From the NCBI GenBank assembly GCA_030425045.1, contig JAUHVL010000015.1, positions 1 to 64,000 of the forward strand: DNA of 64,000 nucleotides, given 5' to 3'. Under the pieces are notes generated by a model that saw only the letters and a list, made by a program, of their open reading frames with translations, made no database searches and was not told where the DNA came from. Source of the DNA: a bacterium (lineage in GTDB: Bacteria > Bdellovibrionota > Bacteriovoracia > Bacteriovoracales > Bacteriovoracaceae). This document shows, one piece after another, positions 36,230-45,301 of the stretch. Position numbers and translations under genes: made by a program. How positions within the stretch are numbered: position 1 is the first letter of the stretch; each line of letters begins with the position of its first letter.

Positions 36230-37827
36230 GTAGGTCTTTTTTAGAGTCACTCAAATTTGATTTTAATAACTCAAAAATAGATGAGATTGATTCGCATATT
36301 TTAATTGAAACATTTCTTAACAGTATTCAATCAGATGTTAAAAAATTGAAAAATGAGTATGGGTTTATTTTTTTAAGTGACATCATCGGAATTGATAAAG
36401 ATGACTCATTTGAAATTATCTATCACTTAACAAGTTTTGAAACGAAGTTTAAATTATTTTTGTCCTTAAAACTTGATAAAAGAGATGAATTACCGAGTAT
36501 GAATCATCTCTGGCCACTTGCTAAATTTTACGAACAAGAGCTTTGGGATCTTCTCGGAGTAAAAGTACATAAAGATAATCGTAAAAGAATCTTAAATCAT
36601 CCTGATTTTTTTGGGTACCCGCTTTCGAGAAATTTTGAGCAAAAGAATGTGAACTTATCTGATGTATCTAAAGAAGAGCTGCCTAAACTTAACCATTCTG
36701 TCATAAGTTCAAATCGTAATGATAAAGAATTATGGTCATCGGTAGGGCCTTGCTCACAAAACATTAAAAAACCTTTGCAGGTTTTTTTAAAATGTGAAGA
36801 TAACTTGATCATTGATAGTGTGCCTAAAATTGGACACGTCCACCGAGGTGTAGAGAAAATAGCAACAGAGCTGGATTATTTTAAGTTTAACGTTTTTGCA
36901 GATCGAATAAATTACCAATCAAGTGGTTTGGGTAGTATTTCTTGGTGTAAAACAGTAGAAAAACTTTTATCAATAGAAATTTCTGATCGATCAAAAGCCT
37001 TGCGCATGGTTTTTCTTGAACTCGGTCGTATTGCAGATCATTTAACTTGCCTTTCTCATATATGTCGTGAAATCTCCTTTATGGAGTTCTCTTGGAAAAG
37101 TTTAGATTTAAGAAATGCATTATATGATTTATTTTTCTCTTATAATGGAAAAAAAGACTTTCCAATGCCAGCAAGGATTGGTGGAATGTCAAATAAGCTA
37201 CCTTATGGCTGGAGTGCTCAATGCTTAGATACTGTTAAGCTAATTAAAAATGCACTCGTTGAATTTGAAACAGACCTTATTCGTTCAAGACTCTGGATGG
37301 ACTCTCTTAAAGTCTGTGATATTAATTCAACCACGGCTATTTTATATGGCGTAACTGGTCCAACATTACGTGCTTGTGGTATTAACTTTGATCTTAGAAA
37401 AGATAGGCCCTATTATTTTTATGAAGAAGTAGAGTTTGAAGTTCCTCTTGGTGTCAGAGGGGATGTTCATGATCGATATCTCGTTCGCTTTGAAGAAATT
37501 AAACAGTCATTAAATATTGTAACTCAAGTGATGGACAATTTACCTATTGAAAAAAATAACGATTACAATTACGACCCTAACTTTTGGTTTGATTTAGAAG
37601 AGGTAACACTAAGTAAAACGGTCTATGATGCTGTTGAGTCAGCCAATGGTGAATTTGGTTTTTATATAAGCTCTCTCACAAATAAAAGAGCAGATAGGGT
37701 GAAGATTAATACTCCCTCTTTTAACCATGTTTTCACTCTGCCTGAAGTTTTAAAAGGAAATGATGTTGATACTGTCCCTCTTTCTATCGAGTCATTAAAT
37801 ATTGTTTGTACGGAGCATGATCGTTGA
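36226..37827 (+). CDS. Fused NuoC-NuoD-like subunit, quinone-site His motif lost
   Basis: Residues 1-150 are NuoC-like, with FYEQELWDLLGVKVHKDNRK and ILNHPDFFGYPLSRNF. Residues 165-533 are NuoD-like: IGHVHRGVEKIATELDYFKF, FLELGRIADHLTCL, PARIGGMSNKLPYG and a SLNIVCTEHDR end matching SLDPVxGEVDR. The NuoD motif GPQHPSTHG, whose His residues line the quinone pocket, is GPCSQNIKK. The Tyr of MDYLHS survives as INYQSS. There are no CxxC nickel ligands, so it is not a hydrogenase. It presumably forms the connecting module with the NuoB- and NuoI-like proteins. The TTGA overlap couples it to the next gene. Confidence 0.86.
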   Translation: MSRSFLESLKFDFNNSKIDEIDSHILIETFLNSIQSDVKKLKNEYGFIFLSDIIGIDKDDSFEIIYHLTSFETKFKLFLSLKLDKRDELPSMNHLWPLAKFYEQELWDLLGVKVHKDNRKRILNHPDFFGYPLSRNFEQKNVNLSDVSKEELPKLNHSVISSNRNDKELWSSVGPCSQNIKKPLQVFLKCEDNLIIDSVPKIGHVHRGVEKIATELDYFKFNVFADRINYQSSGLGSISWCKTVEKLLSIEISDRSKALRMVFLELGRIADHLTCLSHICREISFMEFSWKSLDLRNALYDLFFSYNGKKDFPMPARIGGMSNKLPYGWSAQCLDTVKLIKNALVEFETDLIRSRLWMDSLKVCDINSTTAILYGVTGPTLRACGINFDLRKDRPYYFYEEVEFEVPLGVRGDVHDRYLVRFEEIKQSLNIVTQVMDNLPIEKNNDYNYDPNFWFDLEEVTLSKTVYDAVESANGEFGFYISSLTNKRADRVKINTPSFNHVFTLPEVLKGNDVDTVPLSIESLNIVCTEHDR

Positions 37828-38312
37828 TTTTAAATAGAAGGTATTATTTTTATAGAAATATATTTCACTCTCTTTTTAACACAATAAAAAGAGTGATGGT
37901 TCTATCTTTTTCTTTTTTTAAGAAAAATGACGAAATGAAAGAAGAGGCACTTTTTACAGGTCCTCCCTTTTTGGTTATTCATCCTGATCAAACTCTTTTG
38001 TGTACATCATGTGAAAAGTGCCAGGTTGTTTGTCCAACAAGTTGTATCGAGCTGTCAGGTAATGATCAAAAAAACCCACCAACGTCATTTCAGATTGATA
38101 TGATAAATTGTGTTTATTGTGGTCTATGTGAAGAGGTTTGCCCAGATGATGCTATTTATATGAGTCGTGAGCTTCCTCCGGTTTTTACTGATGCAAATGG
38201 GCCAGGGGACTTCTTGTGGGGAATAGATAAACTTGCTTTTAGAAAATCTCTTAATCAAGGCAAGGGGATTGTTGTAAAAGACGGTGAACTTCAGTTCCAA
38301 AACGAGTCGTAA
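37824..38312 (+). CDS. NuoI-like 2x[4Fe-4S] ferredoxin subunit
   Basis: Two 4Fe-4S motifs, CTSCEKCQVVCPTSCIE and CVYCGLCEEVCPDDAIY, are spaced as in NuoI and joined by FQIDMINC, which matches the family RYxIDMxxC. The N-terminus YYFYRNIFHSLFNTIKRV resembles the amphipathic NuoI helix. In complex I it passes electrons toward N2 in NuoB. Start TTG 37824 overlaps the previous stop. This is the last gene of the operon; its end is overlapped by 62 nt by the convergent hydrolase gene. Confidence 0.87.
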   Translation: MILNRRYYFYRNIFHSLFNTIKRVMVLSFSFFKKNDEMKEEALFTGPPFLVIHPDQTLLCTSCEKCQVVCPTSCIELSGNDQKNPPTSFQIDMINCVYCGLCEEVCPDDAIYMSRELPPVFTDANGPGDFLWGIDKLAFRKSLNQGKGIVVKDGELQFQNES

Positions 38313-38916
38313 GAAAATGACTTTCATTTTCTAAAAGAACAAATTCACCAAACAGCTTCTCTTGTCTCCTTGCTGCAAGAATTGGATCGACCATTTGATC
38401 ATTTTTTCCGTTTATTGCATCGGCCTTAACGGGTAACTCTTTTTGAAACATATCAATTCTATAGGAACAATTGACTCCAATAATATGGAGAATATTTTTA
38501 TTTTTTAATGCGAGAAAAGGGAGCAGGTAACCCCCCTGTGAATAACCAATAACGATGACGGGAAGGTGTTTTGGATTATTGATTTGTAAATAATTGTTTA
38601 AAATTTCAACAGGTATGTCATAAGGAATGTAAAAAAAATCTCTAGCGGCATCATAAAAATACCAAGCATTACCTGAAATAAGCTGTTTATTTTTTGGACG
38701 ATCACTTAAAGGGTGATTTGACAGCAAAGGAAATGGGGCAGTCGGTGCATGGACTTCCGCACACTCAGGTAAAAACTGTACTAACTTTTTATAGATGAAA
38801 CTACCACGTTGAGAGTATCCATGTAGTAATAATATTAATACTTTAGGGTTGGCAACCTCTCTGACAATAGACTTCAGTTGATAATTTGCCACAATTTTGA
38901 GGTTTTTTGTTTCCAT
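38251..38916 (-). CDS. Alpha/beta hydrolase (carboxylesterase/phospholipase type)
   Basis: The oxyanion strand LILLLHGYSQRG, the nucleophile elbow IGYSQGGYLLPF (Ser), an Asp after NGKNDQMVDP and the catalytic His in ENESHFL form a full triad. At 221 residues and without a signal peptide it matches the phospholipase/carboxylesterase group. Substrate unknown. Its 3' end lies inside the NuoI-like gene on the other strand. Confidence 0.85.
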   Translation of the reverse strand: METKNLKIVANYQLKSIVREVANPKVLILLLHGYSQRGSFIYKKLVQFLPECAEVHAPTAPFPLLSNHPLSDRPKNKQLISGNAWYFYDAARDFFYIPYDIPVEILNNYLQINNPKHLPVIVIGYSQGGYLLPFLALKNKNILHIIGVNCSYRIDMFQKELPVKADAINGKNDQMVDPILAARRQEKLFGEFVLLENESHFLTTRFGTEVHRLLQQSPCLD

Positions 38917-38991
38917 GGAATATAAAGAATTAACATATAATTGACGATAAGACTAAGAGAAAAGACCCGTACGTTTTAAAGGTTGTGTGAA

Positions 38992-39465
38992 TTGAAAAAT
39001 TTAATGAAATTTCTTTTTCTATTACTGTTCGTGAATTCACTAGCGTTTGCTGTGACTGTGAAGTGGAACACTCTTGAGTTAAAGATTCCTGATGCATGGA
39101 AGGCTAAAAAAGTACCTATGCCAAGTGTGAGTGGATATTTTCTGACTAGTAAAATTAATAATATTGAAAGAAGGTTTTTTGTTAGCTCTCATAAACCAGA
39201 TAGCTTTGCTACTAAGCTTGGTGGCGATCGTTATTTTAAAGAATATTTAAATGGATTTAACTATAAAGGTAAGTTTGATTGTGTAAGAGATATTAAAAAG
39301 ATGAGTTATTCGTGCCATACGTTTGTTAAGAAAAACAATAAATGGTCATTAAAGTTTATGTATTGGTATCAAGATAAAGAAAGATTACTTGTTAATCTCG
39401 ATAATATTGAAAACTTGGGGGAAGCGAGATCTATTTATTCTAAATTGAAGGTAGGAATCCCATGA
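38992..39465 (+). CDS. Small secreted protein
   Basis: A signal peptide (NLMKFLFLLLFVNSLAFA) precedes about 135 residues with VKWNTLELKIPDAW, SGYFLTSKINNIERRFFVSS and two Cys near DCVRDIKKMSYSC. No family is recognised. TTG 38992 is preferred because AAGG lies 9 nt upstream; TTG 38983 and ATG 39004 are alternatives. The stop overlaps the next ATG (ATGA), so it is coupled to the large lipoprotein gene. Confidence 0.7.
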   Translation: MKNLMKFLFLLLFVNSLAFAVTVKWNTLELKIPDAWKAKKVPMPSVSGYFLTSKINNIERRFFVSSHKPDSFATKLGGDRYFKEYLNGFNYKGKFDCVRDIKKMSYSCHTFVKKNNKWSLKFMYWYQDKERLLVNLDNIENLGEARSIYSKLKVGIP

Positions 39466-41423
39466 AAAAGATTTATGTTCTATTGATTTCAGTACTATTA
39501 TTTGTTGGTTGTCGTGATGGCGATCGTACGGCTGATCTGGTCGGTGGGATTGAAGACGATCTAAGTGGAATGGATGGAGGCCTTCATGGTGCTTGTTCAC
39601 TTTCAAGAAATACCAGCTTGCAAAATGTCTTAAGAATTAATAATGGGCTCTCTTCAATGGTCGCGGGAGCAGATGCTGCCTGCCAAAACAGTGTGGGTCT
39701 TCTAAATGGTGATATGTCGAGAAATACAATTCAAACATTAGCAGGGAATGATATCGCTGCAACTGACTATGCTCAACTTGCTAGAGAGTTAGAAGTAGAA
39801 ATTGAATATTTAATGGCCAATAATACCAACGGTGTTTATGACCAACAGATTCAAACACTAACTCAAAGAAGATCAAATGCTCTTATGATGATGAGATCAA
39901 ATTTAACACAATTTGATAACGCTCAAATTGCTGCCAGAAGAGATGCTCTTAGAAACCTTGGATCACTTTATACAAATTATCAAAATGTTTTTGAGGCATG
40001 TGATAATGCTGACCCTAGGGCCATTTCTGCAATTGCAAACTCTGGCCTCAATTTAGCTTCTTCACTAGGGGCATTCTCTGGTGGTTCAGCGATGGCCGCT
40101 AGCTTAATGATGCAAGTTATTTCTGCAGTAGGAAATTCAATAGTCACCATGAATGAAAGAATTAGAGATAATTTGCAATCGGCAAGGCTTCCTACCATTT
40201 TAACATGTGCAACAGAAGCCGTGTCAAAAGCTTATTGTGAAGCAAAGAAACAATACGAGATGATCTCTTTTAGAGAAGCGCAAGCTCGTTATAATGGTAC
40301 TTGCTCTATGCATGAAGGAGTTGAGTCTTTGGTTGCGGTTTCTGATCATATTGAAGATTTAAGAGATATTTTTACAGGTGTTTCTAACCCCGCTGGTTTT
40401 CCTCGTGCAGTATACCCTAATGATGATCCTGATGCAGCAGGAGGAGATCTTGGTGTTACACCAGTGGTACAAAGTGGAAAGGGTGGAGAGAATCCTGTTC
40501 CTGCAGCAGCTCCGACGGAAGAAGGTGTAACGCCTTCTGGTTTTACGGGGGATGTAAGGGCCGGTCAAACTATGGCCTTAGGTAGTAACGAACTCCAAAG
40601 ACGATTTTTAGAATTAACAGATGCCGATAATATGAATGCCATTCGTGCCTATGCCTCTAGTTTAGAAGGATATGCTGATGCAGAAGACGGTGATACAGCT
40701 AGAATTACTTACCTTAGAGATCAATTAGCAACTGCGACTGAACAGTTAGATCAGGCCATTTCAAATATCGATAATCAACTTGCTGGAGGGGAAGATACAG
40801 GAACGCTTGCAGAATTTTTTACGAACCCGACCAATAATATTGAAGAGAGAATAGAGGCCGTAGCCATCTTACAAGAGAATATTATTAGAGAGCAAATTAA
40901 CGCTCAAGAGAGTGGAGAAAATCCCACCAGAAGTGCAGATAATGCCGATTATAATCTTTCTGTTCTTGCTGGAGCATCGGCGAGAATTGCTGGAGCTGAT
41001 TTTATTTCAGATGCTATAAACTTAAATGCTGATGTGGCAGCAGATATTGAAAGTAGAAGTACCGTGGCCGCATTAGAAAATGCAATTGATCTTGGTGCAC
41101 AAAATATGGACTCTTTATCAAATTTTGTTACCGGAAATGATATCAATATTGGTGTTGTTATTGATCAGGTGAGAGCGAGAAATGCCGACGCTGCCGAAGG
41201 CGAAACACGTCGTGAAGCCGCAGAAGGAATCGTTCAGACACTTTGTGGATCGAGTTTAACTCTTTATAAAAGTTCTCCCATTCCAAGTGATTTGAGAGAG
41301 AAATGTCGTGACTTCAACCTTGTGCCTGGGCAATCTTATGAAGAACTGGCCAACCTCTCTTGGGATCAACGTGTTTGTATTCCAATTGAAGCAGGTATTA
41401 TCGGTGATGCTTTAGAAGAATAG
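39462..41423 (+). CDS. Large Ala/Asn-rich lipoprotein, 653 aa
   Basis: A signal peptide (MKKIYVLLISVLLFVGC) has a clear lipobox. The mature protein is rich in Ala, Asn, Asp and Gln and looks largely helical (LARELEVEIEYLMANNTNG, AAMASLMMQ-type segments). Cys residues appear near each end (GACSLS, TLCGSS, VCIPIE). A Pro/Gly/Glu-rich segment (about 330-355) divides the helical parts. No domain is recognised. It is coupled to the preceding secreted protein and ends 4 nt from the convergent gene. Confidence 0.75.
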   Translation: MKKIYVLLISVLLFVGCRDGDRTADLVGGIEDDLSGMDGGLHGACSLSRNTSLQNVLRINNGLSSMVAGADAACQNSVGLLNGDMSRNTIQTLAGNDIAATDYAQLARELEVEIEYLMANNTNGVYDQQIQTLTQRRSNALMMMRSNLTQFDNAQIAARRDALRNLGSLYTNYQNVFEACDNADPRAISAIANSGLNLASSLGAFSGGSAMAASLMMQVISAVGNSIVTMNERIRDNLQSARLPTILTCATEAVSKAYCEAKKQYEMISFREAQARYNGTCSMHEGVESLVAVSDHIEDLRDIFTGVSNPAGFPRAVYPNDDPDAAGGDLGVTPVVQSGKGGENPVPAAAPTEEGVTPSGFTGDVRAGQTMALGSNELQRRFLELTDADNMNAIRAYASSLEGYADAEDGDTARITYLRDQLATATEQLDQAISNIDNQLAGGEDTGTLAEFFTNPTNNIEERIEAVAILQENIIREQINAQESGENPTRSADNADYNLSVLAGASARIAGADFISDAINLNADVAADIESRSTVAALENAIDLGAQNMDSLSNFVTGNDINIGVVIDQVRARNADAAEGETRREAAEGIVQTLCGSSLTLYKSSPIPSDLREKCRDFNLVPGQSYEELANLSWDQRVCIPIEAGIIGDALEE

Positions 41424-41427
41424 TTTT

Positions 41428-41892
41428 TTACTGGCAATAAGTTGGTCTTTGTTCTTTTCTTATGGGAACTAACTTATTGCCTCTAATGGCAAAATAATTT
41501 TTATACTCATCTGGAACATTTGTGTTTTCGCTGACTGTTCTCATACAAAGATCAGTGAGAGAGTAACCAATGAGTTGAAAGCTTCTTGTTTTCTCATCAA
41601 ATTTATAGAGATCGTTATTTTCGATGATATAGGGAAATTCAATTTCCGACGTACCATAACTAACGGCCTTTGAGGACATTTTAAAACCATTCGTTTTATC
41701 TTCTTTGGCCATATAGAGTGTTCCATCTGTTAATAAGATAAATCCGTAACTGGTATTATAAAAATCTAAATTAACGGCCTTGACACCTGATACATGCATA
41801 TACTGATCTTGATCGTTATAGAGCTGACCATTGTCGATATAATAGGCTTGAGTAGATAAAATAAAAGTTAAAAAGAATATTATTGTTTTCAT
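41428..41892 (-). CDS. Small secreted protein, 154 aa
   Basis: A signal peptide (MKTIIFFLTFILSTQAYY) is followed by repeated short beta motifs such as YIDNGQLYNDQDQYMHV, ILLTDGTLYMAKEDK and YIIENNDLYKFDEKT. These look like imperfect blades of a small propeller or a beta-repeat protein. Two Cys lie near the C-terminus. No family is recognised. Confidence 0.68.
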   Translation of the reverse strand: MKTIIFFLTFILSTQAYYIDNGQLYNDQDQYMHVSGVKAVNLDFYNTSYGFILLTDGTLYMAKEDKTNGFKMSSKAVSYGTSEIEFPYIIENNDLYKFDEKTRSFQLIGYSLTDLCMRTVSENTNVPDEYKNYFAIRGNKLVPIRKEQRPTYCQ

Positions 41893-42012
41893 GGCCAGAT
41901 AATAGCACTTTTTTTGAAATCGTTTTAAATAAAATCAATAATTTATAAAAATTACTCTCTTTGTCAAATTGGTGTACAGCTGCTAAGTTGCCTAAATTAA
42001 AAGGAAGTGTAA

Positions 42013-43674
42013 ATGTCATTTATAAAATCGATGATTTTAGAGTCAAAAGCTTATCACTCTTTAGAGAACCTTGGTGATTTGATTGAGCAAGGTCAGTCCC
42101 TTGAAAACTTACCACTTCAGCCACTTTATATGACCTTAAAAAGTCTTCCTGTTGAAGAGGCCGGAAACTACCTTGTTCATCTTTCAGGTGAACAAAGAAA
42201 ACTGATGTTGGATATCGATCTCTGGCAAAAAGATAATATTGATGTCAATGAGTTTGAATTTTGGCTAACGACTTATGCTAGTTCTGCGGATCTAGAAATA
42301 AGAGATGAGTTTGCCAGCTCTGAGGAGTTTGCCCTTTATTTAAAAAGTCGTTTTAATATTTGGACTTTTGATATTGAAGACCCTGAATATCCTGATCATG
42401 ATAATTATTTTTTAACAGATGATTCTCTTCTTCTTTTTGAGTTTGATGAAAAATACCCGTATGTGAATGAAGTGAAAGCTATTATTCAGAATTTATACTC
42501 ATCAATGGGAGTTGAGAAGGCCTATGCTCATCTTTTTAAATATGTTTCAGAAGGTTATATGAGCATACTTGAAGAAGAGTATCGTTTTAAAAAAGGGCGT
42601 TTAGTTGATGCTGGTTTTGTCGACTATTATGACTCGCTAGAAATGGTGGCACCTTTTAGTAAAAGTGAGTTGGTTGATCATTTTATAAAAACAAAAACAA
42701 AAGTTACGGGAAATATTGATACTTTTTCCAAACTTCAAGTATTAGACCAAAGAAGCCTTACTGTCTTTGAACAAAAAGACGATGTGATTGATCATGAGTT
42801 ATCACTTCTTGGTGATCCCGTACGTGAACAGTATCTTCGCTTTAATTTTATTAGATTAATGAACGGAACTCTTACCCTTGCGAATGCTTTTAAAGAGGGT
42901 TCTGTGGTTTGTAATAGAGTCGGTCAATATGTTTGGGATTGTTTAAATTTAGCAATGAATTATTGTCAAGATTATCGCGGTGAAAAAGGTCTCTTTGAAA
43001 AATTTGATTTTGTTGATCTCTATCGAATCGGAAATTCTCTTGTGACAATCAATAACCGCAGCTTAATTAAAAAGTTAAAAAATAATGATCTTCATATTCA
43101 AGATGGATTTCTCGGACAGTTTTTTGAGCGTTTCCTCACCGGACTCGATGCTGACCGACCTTATTTAGAAATAAACGATAATAAACAAAATCTAGATGAA
43201 AAAGATGCTTTTAAAAAAATGAAAATTTGGAGCGATTGTTTGGGTGAGATGGCGCCTTTTGTAAATAAATTAAAAAAGACATTTGAAGAACTAAAAGCAA
43301 GCGGTCAGTTAAATGATAATTTTTATCTCAATTATAATATCGATCAAATTGATTTAGAGGCATTGATGCTTTCTTCTATGGCAAAAACATATTTAAATAT
43401 ATCTGGTGATCAGCTTAAGCTTGGACTAACGCTTGATGAGTTTAAACAGTTTACAAAAATGATCATCGATGAAAAAACTTCAACACTTATTTGTAATGAT
43501 CAGTTTAAATCACGGTTAGAGAGTTTTATTTCATTATATGGTCTTTCGGATATTCCTAATATTGATCAATACTTTATCAATATAACAAAGTTATCATTAG
43601 AGGGTGTCGATTACTCATCTCTTATAGATGAAGATTATGAACATATTGGTGGCCCTATTATTCTTGTTTCTTAA
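42013..43674 (+). CDS. DUF6178-like cytoplasmic protein
   Basis: 553 residues, soluble and mainly helical. The N-terminus (LQPLYMTLKSLPVEEAGNYL, HLSGEQRKLMLDIDLW) resembles my memory of the DUF6178 family found in deltaproteobacteria, whose role is unknown. Other recognisable stretches are FDEKYPYVNEVKAIIQNLY and a central FNFIRLMNGTLTLANAFKEG. GGAAGTG lies about 5 nt before ATG 42013. Its stop shares TTAA with the stop of the convergent gene. Confidence 0.7.
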   Translation: MSFIKSMILESKAYHSLENLGDLIEQGQSLENLPLQPLYMTLKSLPVEEAGNYLVHLSGEQRKLMLDIDLWQKDNIDVNEFEFWLTTYASSADLEIRDEFASSEEFALYLKSRFNIWTFDIEDPEYPDHDNYFLTDDSLLLFEFDEKYPYVNEVKAIIQNLYSSMGVEKAYAHLFKYVSEGYMSILEEEYRFKKGRLVDAGFVDYYDSLEMVAPFSKSELVDHFIKTKTKVTGNIDTFSKLQVLDQRSLTVFEQKDDVIDHELSLLGDPVREQYLRFNFIRLMNGTLTLANAFKEGSVVCNRVGQYVWDCLNLAMNYCQDYRGEKGLFEKFDFVDLYRIGNSLVTINNRSLIKKLKNNDLHIQDGFLGQFFERFLTGLDADRPYLEINDNKQNLDEKDAFKKMKIWSDCLGEMAPFVNKLKKTFEELKASGQLNDNFYLNYNIDQIDLEALMLSSMAKTYLNISGDQLKLGLTLDEFKQFTKMIIDEKTSTLICNDQFKSRLESFISLYGLSDIPNIDQYFINITKLSLEGVDYSSLIDEDYEHIGGPIILVS

Positions 43675-44033
43675 AGATCAAAAAATTTATTAAACCTTGA
43701 GGACATAAACTGTTGAAAAGCAGAGTTTTCATCTTTTACTTTTTGACAAAGTTCTTTTTGGAGGTCATTTCGGACAACTTTTTGTTGTTCGATTAAACTT
43801 GTATATTGTCCATGCTCTTCTAGGATCGGAACCTTGTTACTAAAGAATTGATCTAGTTTTTTTAATCGTACGGATTCTCTTTCAAGAAAATCATAAATTT
43901 CAAAGTTTTGAGCTGGTCTGGTATCTCGCTTGTGGACTTCGGCTTTATCAATATTTACCAGATCAAGCACGTCTTCGAAACCTTCAAGGTCTTTTAGTTT
44001 GCTTTTTGGAATGTTTAGTTTTTTCTTTACCAT
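43671..44033 (-). CDS. Small charged helical protein
   Basis: 120 residues, basic N-terminus (MVKKKLNIPKSKLKDLEGF), then helical Glu/Lys/Gln-rich segments (FLERESVRLKKLDQFF, VVRNDLQKELCQKVKDEN). No domain is recognised. Its start shares one base with the stop of the upstream gene (TAATG), so the two form an operon. Confidence 0.6.
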   Translation of the reverse strand: MVKKKLNIPKSKLKDLEGFEDVLDLVNIDKAEVHKRDTRPAQNFEIYDFLERESVRLKKLDQFFSNKVPILEEHGQYTSLIEQQKVVRNDLQKELCQKVKDENSAFQQFMSSRFNKFFDL

Positions 44034-44536
44034 TATGAGTGTTCTTTGTTTTCTTTTTTAAGCTTACTTAAAACCTGTTGATAAAAATAGCTTTCTCGAG
44101 TCAGTTCACTTAAGAGTCTTTGACCATCAGATAAATCTTTAAGTAATTCCATTTTCTTTTTGATATCGAGATTTTTAATCCTGCTTGAAGAGATTTCTGT
44201 TTTTGCTAAGAGGCCCATTTCTTTAGTTTTAAGTTTTTGTGGCTTTTTCTTAAAATGAGATGGTAGCTGATTTTTATCTTGAATTAAATTAAGGTTTTTA
44301 AAATGATTTCGCTTAGAGCAGATAATATACAAAGGAAAAGGAAACCTAGGGTTAATATTTAAATCAGTTAAAACTTTATCGATACTTTCAAGGGCCAGAT
44401 CGATGAGTTCTTCCTTTTCGATTTCGAGTGAAAAAAAAGCGGGGACATTTCCAACTTGATTGTTAACAAACAACTGCTTTAAAGACATATAGGAATAGTC
44501 AGATACTTTTATTTCATAAAGTACGGGGCTTTTCAT
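44033..44536 (-). CDS. Unknown cytoplasmic protein, 167 aa
   Basis: The N-terminal 90 residues look like an alpha/beta fold (VLYEIKVSDYSYMSLKQLF, FPFPLYIICSKRNHF). The C-terminal part is a Lys-rich helix (IKKKMELLKDLSDGQRLL). No family is recognised. The ATG has no Shine-Dalgarno, and a -10-like TAAGAT ends 7 nt upstream, so it may be leaderless. It is divergent from the gene at 44601. Confidence 0.6.
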   Translation of the reverse strand: MKSPVLYEIKVSDYSYMSLKQLFVNNQVGNVPAFFSLEIEKEELIDLALESIDKVLTDLNINPRFPFPLYIICSKRNHFKNLNLIQDKNQLPSHFKKKPQKLKTKEMGLLAKTEISSSRIKNLDIKKKMELLKDLSDGQRLLSELTRESYFYQQVLSKLKKENKEHS

Positions 44537-44542
44537 AATAAT

Positions 44543-44594
44543 ATCTTAACCTGAGCTCATTCAATTACCAAGTAAGAGCAGCTTGTATTATAAT
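44543..44594. promoter_or_regulatory. Back-to-back promoters for two leaderless-looking genes
   Basis: Rightward: TTACCA (44565-44570), 18-bp spacer, TATAAT (44589-44594), predicted start on the A of ATG 44601. Leftward, read on the minus strand: TTGGTA (44571-44566), 17-bp spacer, TAAGAT (44548-44543), predicted start on the A of ATG 44536. The two -35 elements overlap, so the promoters should compete. Confidence 0.5.
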
Positions 44595-44600
44595 TGATTT

Positions 44601-45299
44601 ATGACAATAAAGGTTCCTCCTCTTCGATTTATCTCAACGCCAAGCTCTTTTATGATTTTGTTGCGAATGAATATGCAAAAATCAGATAAAATTCATCACC
44701 ATATCAAAGGTTTTGTTGAGAAACATCAAGATCTCCATGGTTTAATTTTAAGAGGAATGAAGGATATAGATGAAAATCAAAGGCTCGATAAAATTCTTGT
44801 CTCTCTTGGTTGGTATGGATTAAGGGATCGATTGGCCGCTCACTATTTACATTATTCCAAACATAAAAATTACGCCATTAAAGCTGATGTTAATCTTGTG
44901 GATGATATCTTAATTTTTGAAAAAAAATTAATTGGTCATACTGTTGAGGGTTATTCTCGATCTTTTATGTTGGGATTTTATCTCAAGCTTTTGAATGATC
45001 ATTTAAGTGATTATTTAGATAAGTCGGAGATCTTTTCTATTTCAACTGAGACCGTAGAGTTATGTGAGCTGGCAAAGATCAAAACATTACCAATTGATTG
45101 GATTCTCCTTGCCATCGAACACTTTAAATCTTTTATTGGAAAAGATGAGGTTCATCGTTTTCTTCTCGATGGTGGACAATATTTTGATCTTTTTTCAAAA
45201 CTAAATGATGAAGAAAAAAATATTTATATAAAAAACATGATCATTTATGGAGCCTCTATCGGAGAGCAAACTCCTTTTGTGAACAATCATTTGGAATAA
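44601..45299 (+). CDS. Unknown helical protein upstream of CpaF-type ATPase
   Basis: 232 residues, no signal or membrane segment. Blocks include HHIKGFVEKHQDLHGLILRG, ILVSLGWYGLRDRLAAHYL and YSRSFMLGFYLKLLNDHL. No family is recognised. TATAAT ends 7 nt before the ATG and there is no Shine-Dalgarno. It lies 2 nt from the ATPase gene, so the product is probably a partner of that ATPase. Confidence 0.65.
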   Translation: MTIKVPPLRFISTPSSFMILLRMNMQKSDKIHHHIKGFVEKHQDLHGLILRGMKDIDENQRLDKILVSLGWYGLRDRLAAHYLHYSKHKNYAIKADVNLVDDILIFEKKLIGHTVEGYSRSFMLGFYLKLLNDHLSDYLDKSEIFSISTETVELCELAKIKTLPIDWILLAIEHFKSFIGKDEVHRFLLDGGQYFDLFSKLNDEEKNIYIKNMIIYGASIGEQTPFVNNHLE

Positions 45300-45301
45300 T
45301 T

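Noticed and set aside
36226-37827. NiFe hydrogenase large subunit
   Set aside because: The CxxC ligand pairs are absent at both ends (INYQSS; SLNIVCTEHDR), and the end matches NuoD better.
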